Positions 56,253 through 64,000 of a stretch of DNA of 64,000 nt are shown one piece after another. Made by a program: the position numbers and the translations under genes. Under the pieces are notes generated by a model, which was given only the letters and a program-made list of their open reading frames with translations, did not search any database and had not been told where the DNA came from. Source of the stretch: Epiperipatus broadwayi (lineage: Eukaryota > Onychophora > Udeonychophora > Euonychophora > Peripatidae). Positions within the stretch are counted from its first letter, which is position 1. The number at the start of each line of letters is the position of its first letter. The stretch lies in assembly GCA_028023455.1 (NCBI GenBank), contig JAQFVV010006270.1, positions 5,236,834 to 5,300,833 on the forward strand, read 5' to 3'.

Positions 56253-56365
56253 TCTCCAGGATATGACCAAGAAGCAGAAAATCAGGCCATTCAACAAGAA
56301 TGTACAGAAATCTTTGCTACCAAGGATTACATTATGGAACCTGGAGTATTTAACCATTTGAAAAG
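56253..56365 (+). CDS. NELFCD: NELFCD exon 2
   Basis: Acceptor TTTTTAG at 56246-56252, donor GTAAAT at 56366. Encodes SPGYDQEAENQAIQQECTEI then FATKDYIMEPGVFNHLKR (last codon completed by exon 3). KDYIMEP and F-x-x-LKR are hallmarks of the NELF-C/D N-terminus in animals. NELF-C/D is one subunit of the complex that, with DSIF, holds RNA polymerase II at promoter-proximal pauses. The donor is followed within about 20 bp by an R-family repeat array. Confidence 0.95.
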
Positions 56366-56379
56366 GTAAATGGTAGATG

Positions 56380-57585
56380 GAGAAGATTGACTCCTGTTCA
56401 TTAAAGTATGAAGATTTGTTATCTGAATATAAACTGAGCACTGAGTATATATGTGTTTGGGAGATGATGATCTGGACCAACTGATGAGTGATGGTTCAGC
56501 ACATAATACCTACATTGGAGATTATGTATCATTTTCACATGTGTGTGGTCATGGGTATCAGTTGTGTAAGTTGGTATGGATAGATGCGGAAAGCTTGAAA
56601 GTCTGAGTTCAAACCCCTTCTAATTACATTAAGTTTAGTATAGACAATTACAATTAAATATTACATATTCAGTCTATATTCCACCCATCCTTCTTCTGTG
56701 TATTTAAATGGACATTTTAAGGTCCTATAGATGAGAGGTCAGAGTGACTTAAAGTTCATGGGCATGACAATAATATTGGCATCAACAAGGGTTTTAAGCA
56801 TTCCATTATCAGATTTTCAATGATATGGATGGCTGAAGAGTTGGAGAATGGGGAAGATTGAAGCCTGTCCATTAAAGTTTGAAGATTTGTTATCTTAATA
56901 TAAACTGAACACTGATTATATATATGTGTGTGGGAAATGATGATCTGGATCAGCTGATGAGTTTTGAAGTACGTATATTGGAGATCATTTATCTTTTTCA
57001 CATTTGTGTGGTTGTCTCTGTTGTTTATGATGAAGTGGATAGGGAGTTTGAAAGTTTGAGTTCAAATCCCTTCTAATTACATTAAGTTTAGAACAGAAAA
57101 TATACTTGCATTTAAATATTACACATTTGGCCTGTATTCTGTCCATCCCTCTTCTGTGTATTTAAATTGACATATTAAGGTCCTATATGTAAGGGATCGG
57201 AGTGATTTAAAGTCAACACGGACTTGACTATAACATTGGCATCAACAAGAACTTTGAACAATCCATCATCAGATTTTCAATGATATGGATGGTTGAAGAG
57301 TTGGAGGATGGAGAAGATTGATGTCTGTCCATTAAAGTTTGAAGATTTGCTATCTTAAATATATAATGAGTACTGATTATATACATATGGGGGGGGGGGG
57401 ATGGTGATCTAGACCAACTGATGAGTGCTTGTTCAGTATGAAACATGTACATTGGAGATCATTTATCTTTTTCACATGTATGTGATTATGTGTATTGATT
57501 GTATAAGATGGAGTGGATAGCTGTGGAGAGCTTGAAAGTCTGAGTTCAAATCTCTTCGAATTACATTAACTTTAGTTTAGACAAT
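56380..57585 (+). repeat. Tandem array of R-family SINE-like units (R7-R9)
   Basis: Three units. The marker 'gagttcaaa' occurs at 56605, 57058 and 57542 (periods 453 and 484); 'ttaaagtatgaagatttg' or its variant occurs once per unit. Each unit ends in a tRNA-like stretch (TATCAGTTG ... GAGTTCAAATCCC). The array starts within about 20 bp of the exon 2 donor of NELFCD. Confidence 0.88.
57391..57400. repeat. G-run within R9
   Basis: Ten consecutive G, replacing the 'gtgtgtgggaga' seen in sister units. Similar G/C runs occur at about 19389, 54801 and 63070. Confidence 0.85.
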
Positions 57586-57606
57586 ATACTTGTATTTAAA
57601 TATACA

Positions 57607-57760
57607 CATTGATTGAATATTTTCACAGATAAAAATTGTCAGATGTTTTTTCAAATTTTATAATTTGTGATGCAAGGCAAAGAGACAGATATTTTGATAA
57701 TTCAATAACATCCTATTTAAGATAACTTTTATCATCCCATGCACATATACACATACATTT
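57607..57760. repeat. Direct repeat, left copy (pair with 61946-62065)
   Basis: 'gattgaatattttcacagataaaaa' and 'agatattttgataattcaataacatcctat' recur at about 61947-62045. The 4.3 kb between the copies contains RTE copy E and the possible LTR relic. Confidence 0.85.
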
Positions 57761-58454
57761 GGCCTCAAGTATTCATATACATACCTATATATATATATAT
57801 AAAAATATAGATATATGTATGTATAAAAATCAAAAATTGTATAAAATCAATTTCTCTGTATATTAATGGAATAAATTTATTTTGTGTAAATTAAATAATA
57901 ATAAAAAATTTGAAATTAAATAATATATATATATGTAAATAAAAAATTGTTCAGGAAACCACAAAAAAAGGTGAAATTCTTTCTCTCTACTTAAACTGAT
58001 CAAGTATATATATGAAAAAGGAAAAAATATATAATTAGTCCGAATATTTGCTATTTTAATATTTGATTAAGTAAAAATTTAGATAAAAGATTAATAAATA
58101 CCTCAATAATTACAATGAAATTAAGGCAGTAAACTAATTAAATAATACATATATACATTGGTAGGCCCAGAATTAATGTGTAAGATGGATATCGGTTTAA
58201 CAAATAAATATCTTTCAAAAATCTGTGATAAGAAAAAGCTATAAAAAGAGCTTAAAATCTTTTCTCGCTCATCTTGTTTAATTTGTCTTTTCTGGTGTTG
58301 CCTTGCTTGTTGTTGGCCTCTTCTCTCTTAAATCACAATCAAGCCAGTATGCTGAGATGAAATATAAGTATTGACATATTAGCTAACAAAAACTATAATA
58401 TTCCACAAAGATAAAAAATATGATGTCTTATATAGATATCTTGCAATGATAGCC

Positions 58455-58790
58455 TCTTCATCATCATTAACCATTATCAGTCCACTGCAGGATGAAGGTC
58501 TCTCCAAGTTCAATCCATCTTTTTTGATCTTTAACTTCTTTTCTCCACCCTGCACACTTTCTTATTTCATCCATCCATCTCACGTGTGGTCTCTTTCTGG
58601 GTCTTTTACAATCTCGTGGAATCCCGTTTAAGATTTCAATTGTCCATCTATTATCATCTCTTCTAGCAATATGTCCAGCCCAACTCCATTTCAGTCTTTA
58701 AATTTTTTCAACGAAGTCAGTAACACCTGTTTGTTCTCTTATCCATATATTGCGTTTTCAATCTCTTCTTGTTAATTCCCGGTAATTGGG
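58455..58790 (-). pseudogene. RTE/BovB-like LINE, 3' end fragment (copy E)
   Basis: Minus-strand similarity to the C-terminal domain (KRPRKRPHVRWMDEI, WSWAGHIARRDD) with frame breaks; tail CATCATCAT on the plus strand at 58458. Only about 330 bp. Confidence 0.85.
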
Positions 58791-60019
58791 TACATTCTCA
58801 TCTTGTGACAGGGTAGCTAATAATTATAAAGAGAATACTCTAAGCCAGAGTTAAAAATAAGACCATTATTTCTTGAAAGGTATCTTGCCATTATCCCTCT
58901 ACTACAGGTTCATGTGCTAAAATCAGATGATAAAAAATAAAAATATATGTGTTAATAAGAAACCAAAGAATAAGATTGAATCTCTAACTAGTGGAGATAG
59001 AAACTGTTTAAAAATCTATCCAACTTTAGTCATGGAATCATTCCTAGTATAGAAACTGAAAGTAACCTAGAAAATGACTTAATGAAGATAAATCTGTGGG
59101 AAATCAAGTTGCCACATTCTTAAATTCAATGTTAGAATTTGAAAAATATAATGTGATGAGAGAATAATAATAAATTGGTAAGATCTTATTTGTCCATTTT
59201 TTATTACTAGGCTTAAAATAAGTAATTAAAACATGTATACTCTTAGAAACAACTAAAATAAAATGTTTCGTAGTATATTTTTAAATTAGTATTTTTATGT
59301 TATATATCTCTTAAGTGTACATCGTAATATTCTTGTATTATATTTTACAATTAGGATTTTTATCTTATATATTTCATAACTGCACATCCATAAATATTTT
59401 CATAGTATATTCTGTAATCAGTACTTTTCTTACATATTTCATGAGTGCATATCAATTAATATGTTCTTATATTTTTTTTATTCTATTTTATGTTTTTTTT
59501 TTATTAATGTTCTTTTTGATATTTTATTATCTTTATTATTATTATCATGTTAGGGATGAACTTTTGTAGTTTGTAAATATTGGAAAATATTCGGGATTAA
59601 TCCAATTATTATACAATATATTAATAAATTTGATTTACTAATTCATTAAAAGTAGTTGCTAGTCCTATTTCCATGAAGTCCTTGCATTTATTTTACTATT
59701 ATTATTATTTATTAAAAAAAGTATCAACTACGGTGAATAACCCTTGAAGCATTGCCATGTTCGTTTGAGCCGGTTGTGGGTTAACAAAGGAATTGAACTA
59801 TCAAAGAAGCTAGGAAGATAGATGTTTCTCATTATAGAGATGATGCCCTAATCTGCAGTATTGCTGATATATTATAAATAAATAATATTGATAGTGACAA
59901 AAGATAGACCCTTTCTCTGTTTGAATTTTTTATAGGAATGATAGTCAGGAAATATAGCTGGATACTGAGTTTTACCATAAATGAAAGGACATTCAGTCTA
60001 AGTATATTCAGCAATTGTT
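58791..60019. other. NELFCD intron 2, AT-rich
   Basis: A hydrophobic T-rich frame (59315-59569) is compositional. GC-richer words near 59735-59800 (ggttgtgggttaac) may belong to the LTR-like relic that follows. Confidence 0.4.
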
Positions 60020-60108
60020 CTTAATACTCTTCATCCCCAAGTAAATTTATATAGATATATAAAGGGATATTAGTTGTCATTACATTTGGTGCACTGTGAG
60101 GCTCAATA
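60020..60108 (+). other. Possible 5' LTR end with TATA box and primer-binding site
   Basis: 'cttcatccccaagtaaattt' then TATATAAAGGG (about 60053-60066), 'gttgtcattaca' and TTTGGTGCACTGTGAGGCTC. A TGGTGC-type primer site right after a CA end is usual for LTR elements. A related segment, with CATCCCCAG, TATAAAAGGG and 'ctgttaca', is at 61880-61943. LTRs cannot be aligned beyond about 70 bp, so this is tentative. Confidence 0.4.
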
Positions 60109-60519
60109 AAGCAATTTTATATATATTATACATATGATGCCTTCAATGTAAGACTGCAAAAATATAACTCCATTAGTCTTGATATAGCAAATGTAGTGAA
60201 TTAATTAATTTCTGGAAAATATAATAAATACGAGAGATAAGTTGTTGCCCTGATGGCAATAATAAAATATTTGCGAGATTAGAAAAGTCTAGTTTAATTT
60301 AAAAATTAAAAAAAAAATTTTTTTTCAAAAATAAATATATAGAAATAATAATATTCATAAAGGTAGAAGGATTAGGCAAATATCTTATAAGGACAAAATA
60401 GAGTGGTAGGACTAGGTTTGTCTATATAAAAGAGCTATATAGTGGAAGGGAAGGACAGACATGCCGGTTAAAGAAATATATATAAAGAAATTTTAGTACA
60501 GTATTAAAAAACTTATCAT

Positions 60520-61107
60520 TATGAGTTCAAAAAATGCAGGCCTCAAAAAAAAAAAAATAGAAAATACTTCTGTTACCGAACAAGTAGAAAATAAAATAGA
60601 AACCCCAAAACGAGAAAGGTCTAGTGATACAAGTTGGATAGTAAAGACATTTGAAAGAACTAAAAAAAAATGTCCATGAAAATGGAAACTTTAGTTATGG
60701 AAATGAAAGATATTAGTAGATTTAGCTATAGAAATGAAAACTACTAAAATTTGAATAGAAAGTGCAATTAAATTTTAGGTAGTACAAACCAAATAGAAAT
60801 TTTAATGGCAGAAGTAAAAGATGGTCAAATCCATCTGATGGGGTTAATCAGAGAATATAATAGAGAAGATGCTGTGGAAGATAGAGAAATCTAAATTTGA
60901 TGCTATTCCATTGTCACAAAAGATAGAAACTGTCTCTATAAATAAATTTATTTATGAAATAAGTAACATTAAAGATAAATGCCAGAGTGCATCACTTAAG
61001 GATAGTTATGATTTTGATGTCATAAATAAATATAGTAAGGACACAGAAGCCGTGGATGGTGATGTCTATGTTATGCTGATCATGTGGCTAAAAATTCACA
61101 TGATGTA
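60520..61107 (+). pseudogene. Broken lysine-rich coding region, possible gag relic
   Basis: Starts MSSKNAGLKKKKIENTSVTE, then frame-broken, with KSKFDAIPLSQKIETVSINK and CQSASLKDSYDFDVINKYSK in a 79-codon frame (60869-61108). It lies downstream of the candidate primer site and a second TATA-like box (60425). Family not recognised; no zinc knuckle or RT follows. Confidence 0.35.
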
Positions 61108-61867
61108 AATGAAAGTAAAAGTAAAGAAATGAGTAACATAGAATATAAATTCAGCTACCAAAAGTGTTAAAAATAGGGATAATGAAGAAGAACAGCAGAA
61201 AACTAAAGATAAAAAATTTTTGCATGGTAAAACCTATAAATGGAAAAATCCAAAGAGATCAAAAATTATGAGATGAGAGAATAGCTACCTAAAATTTAAG
61301 GCAACTAATTATTCTAGACAGATTGTCTGAAAAATAGTTAAATCCAAATACTGATTCTGTAAGAGCAAAATAAAAAGAGACAGAAAATGGAGAGCAAAAG
61401 AACTACTCCAGCTGAAAATAATTAGTAAGGAATGTAAGACTGATAAAAAGATTTTTCATATCATCCCAAGAGAGGACATATTCATTAATAGAGAAGTTCC
61501 AGGAAAGAAGTAAAATTTAACCTTTATATGAATAAGGATGGTTACTAATTTAACGATCTATTGAAAAGACAAATGCTTTTAGAAAGAAAAATAAATTTTT
61601 TTGTAATTATAAAAGTAAAATAATGACAAAATACCGAGAGCAAGTAGATTTAACGAATTTATTTAGACGAGAGTTAATTATTGAGATTGATTGCCATGCT
61701 TTCAGTACCGGTGATGGTGGAGGTGTTAGTCATTGGTATAAGGATGTGATGTTTCATGAAACTCCATGGAGTGTTCTATCTCAGTACTGCATCCATCCCG
61801 TTTTATGTTTACATTCGTCATCCTTTAAGTCTCAAAAATGGGTCAAATAATGAGCAAGGCCTTATTG

Positions 61868-62065
61868 TAGTTTCTAACACCCATTCATCCCCAGCAATTA
61901 TATTTATATAGATATAAAAGGGAGATAAACCAATTCCTGTTACAATGTTGATTGAATATTTTCACAGATAAAAAATGTTGTTTTGAGTTTTCTAATAGGT
62001 AATGGCAGGCAAGACACAGATATTTTAATAATTCGATAACATCCTATGTACGATAACTTTTAACA
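61868..62065. repeat. LTR-like end and right copy of the 57607 direct repeat
   Basis: 61880-61943 resembles 60030-60088. 61946-62065 repeats 57607-57760. The junction of the two falls at about 61943-61946. Confidence 0.6.
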
Positions 62066-62579
62066 TATGTACATATATATACACGCACACGGGTCTGACG
62101 GAGAATGCTCAATGAAGAATCTTGATTTAATCAAAACATCGATAAAACAAATCCACAATGATTACAAATGTATATTTATTACTTGAAAAACCTCATGGAA
62201 TAATGGTAGTGTATTTCTTCTACCTTAGCTACAACAGATAGTTGATTATGGAGTAGGGGAAATTTAGAATTTTTTTTAAAGTTGCAAGCATTAGATTAAT
62301 TTAGCATAGCAATCAAACTAATCATCTAATTATTGGTTAATAAGTGGATATTTAACCACTCTTAGCAAGAAAATATGACAAGGGAGGTAAATCTTAAATC
62401 CTTACATCTTTTGATTAGCCTAGTGAGTAATGTGTTCTTGGTTGTTTTTTTTTTTGGAGAAGCATTAATTGTATCATCTTTACCTTATTAAATATAAATT
62501 AATATAGTTTCATAAACTATTAATTTTTTAGTATTTGAATTTTAATTATTTTAAATAAAGATTTTTTTTTTGCTCTTAG
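62066..62579. other. NELFCD intron 2, 3' part
   Basis: AT-rich. Ends with T-rich tract and the exon 3 acceptor. Nothing else seen. Confidence 0.4.
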
Positions 62580-62689
62580 GTATTTTCAAGCAGGTGGCGC
62601 TCCTGAACAAGTAGTGCAATTGTTATCCGAAAATTATACAGCAATTGCTCAGATGGTTAACTTATTAGCTGAATGGCTTATATTGGCTG
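62580..62689 (+). CDS. NELFCD: NELFCD exon 3
   Basis: Acceptor TGCTCTTAG, donor GTAAAA. It starts by completing the Arg codon of exon 2 and encodes [20 protein letters not shown] then [23 protein letters not shown] and QLLSENY[14 protein letters not shown] are nearly invariant in animal NELF-C/D, so this exon decides the identification. Followed by a short intron of exactly 100 bp, in sharp contrast to the 11.5-kb and 6.2-kb introns upstream. Confidence 0.97.
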
Positions 62690-62789
62690 GTAAAAATGAT
62701 CACTATTTTCATCATTTTTGATCACTATGTTCATCATTTTTAAAATTAATATTTTAAAAGAAACGTGATTTTTTTTTTTTTAATTTTAG

Positions 62790-62899
62790 GAGTAAGTATT
62801 AATGAAGTTCAGCTAATGGTTGAGGATCATTTGAAAGCCATGATTCTTAAATATTTTGATCCTAAGAAAGCAGATTCTATTTTTACTGATGAGGGAGAG
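62790..62899 (+). CDS. NELFCD: NELFCD exon 4
   Basis: Acceptor TTTTAG, donor GTATGT. Encodes [20 protein letters not shown] then [17 protein letters not shown], colinear with the DPRKADSIFTEEGE-type block of the family; ends in phase 0. The remaining roughly 450 residues (by comparison with typical NELF-C/D of about 580-590 residues) must lie to the right of the window. Intron 4 contains RTE copy F. Confidence 0.97.
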
Positions 62900-63591
62900 G
62901 TATGTAATTGTCAATGAAAATAAATAAATAATGATGATTGTTAAATTTTTTATTTCTGTTAATTATTGAATGTTTATATACATAAAAAGGGTTTCTAAAG
63001 ACATAATTATGAGTTTAAGGATCAAACCAGATAACATTAAGAATCCACAGATTTTTTTTAAGTTAAAGGTGGGGGGGGGGTAGCGTGAAATATTAGATAA
63101 TCATTGAATTAGAGAAATTATTTAATAAAATCAATATGTATTTCACCGTTTTCCTTACAAATATGGTCCATTAATATATTTAAAAGTTAAAAAACAAAAT
63201 CTTTTAACTCACTTTTTTTTTTCCAAATCTTCGGTTTTTTATTTTATTTTATGAACCGTTTTTTTTATTTCAGTTTTCCTCCAACATTTCAACCATATTA
63301 TATGATCATTGCGAAAAAGTGATTATTCCTATAAAATGTATATATATTGAAGTGATATATATATATGCACTTCACATATATAATTTAAAAATTTGTATAT
63401 TTTTTAACATTTTTACTAAACGAAAAATATATATGTAAGTATGTGCACAGATAAATTAACTCCAAATTGATTTCAAGTAATTTAAAACTAAATATTTTAT
63501 TAACTGTAAAGTTATTTTATAATTAGGTGAGTGGAAATGACATTGTTTTATAAATGTAATTAATTTATTTCTATACAAATAATTAAGTTCT
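62900..63591. other. NELFCD intron 4, 5' part
   Basis: AT-rich; G-run at 63070-63079; TA-rich stretch at 63350-63370. No supported gene. Confidence 0.4.
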
Positions 63592-64000
63592 AGATATAGG
63601 AGGTACTTGTTCTTTATTACTATATAATTCTTGATAGAAATCTTCTACCCATTTCATGATGCCATCTCTCTTTTTAGTAATAATTCCATCTTTTTTTTTT
63701 ATTGCAGATATAAATTTCCTACCAATACCAAAATGTTGTTTTACACTCTTAAGACTTTTATTCTCTTCTACAGCTTTCCTTGCTAGTTCACAGTTATACT
63801 TTCTTATATCATTTTCAACTCTTTTCCGCAACATTTTACAAAATTCGAGATATTCAATTCTTTTTAATGCATCATTTTTGTATATCTTCATATTCCTTCT
63901 TTTCTTCATAAATTCTATAGCCTCAGTAGAAATTTTATTGGTCAGTTGCTGCTTTCTTTTTACCAGCTGTCTTTGTTGCAGTTTTTAAAAATGTATCGGT
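63592..64000 (-). pseudogene. RTE/BovB-like LINE internal fragment (copy F)
   Basis: Minus strand from the right edge: linker region FMKKRRNMKIYKND, then VKQHFGIGRKFISAIKKK, IMKWVEDFYQELYSNKEQ and PPIS, ending abruptly at 63592. It is open across the point where copy C has its second frame break. Unlike a normal LINE insertion it lacks the 3' end, so it was cut by a later deletion or rearrangement. Confidence 0.9.

Noticed and set aside
56380-57585. CRISPR-like array in the repeated region
   Set aside because: Units are 450-480 bp, imperfect and SINE-like in a eukaryotic intron; no short regularly spaced repeats exist in the window.
59315-59569. 84-codon hydrophobic frame as a small membrane protein
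   Set aside because: Composition is simply T-rich DNA (F, I, L, Y, S codons); no start context or conservation evidence.

Overview
This is a eukaryotic (metazoan) window: very AT-rich, intron-containing, gene-poor and full of transposable elements. One host gene is recognised with confidence. Four coding exons of NELFCD (TH1, the C/D subunit of Negative Elongation Factor) lie on the + strand at 44724-44768, 56253-56365, 62580-62689 and 62790-62899, with consistent splice phases; the gene runs off the right edge. A second gene is inferred on the - strand: exon 1 at 43628-43768 and an ankyrin-repeat-like exon at 33858-33962, running off to the left. The two start codons diverge about 0.95 kb apart, so 43769-44723 probably holds a shared promoter region. 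Wording of the NELFCD peptide (for example [10 protein letters not shown]), low GC and RTE, hAT and Gypsy content fit an arthropod, possibly an arachnid; that placement is inference.

Layout. 1-4.1 kb: fragments of a LINE with a CCHC-type C-terminus, one tRNA-derived SINE and two RTE-type LINE tails. 4.8-15.1 kb: a Ty3/Gypsy element on the - strand, with 2.5-2.6 kb LTRs and decayed gag, protease, RT, RNase H and integrase. 15.1-20.9 kb: foldback elements and two decayed hAT transposases. 22.6 kb: a 184-bp copy of what appears to be the SPIN hAT element. 23.7-27.3 kb: a LINE carrying PHD and SGNH-hydrolase-like segments. 29.0-32.0 kb: the best RTE/BovB-like LINE copy. 34-43 kb: intron of the ankyrin-like gene, with foldbacks, a Merlin-like transposase relic and a LINE fragment. 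44.8-62.6 kb: NELFCD introns 1 and 2, with more foldbacks, RTE fragments, a 0.57-kb duplication, an array of about 450-bp SINE-like units starting next to the exon 2 splice donor, and a possible small LTR-element relic.

Most interesting signal. Dispersed foldback repeats carry a motif that folds as a minimal hammerhead ribozyme: CTGANGA, a short stem II, GAAA, a palindromic tiny stem III (ACTAGT, ATTAAT or ACCGGT), a GTC-type cleavage triplet, and a stem I closing the whole. I find nine copies on both strands, with compensatory changes in stems I and III, and two diverged relatives. One pair is arranged head-to-tail 374 bp apart, like the tandem layout of retrozymes; several others sit in the opposing arms of inverted repeats.
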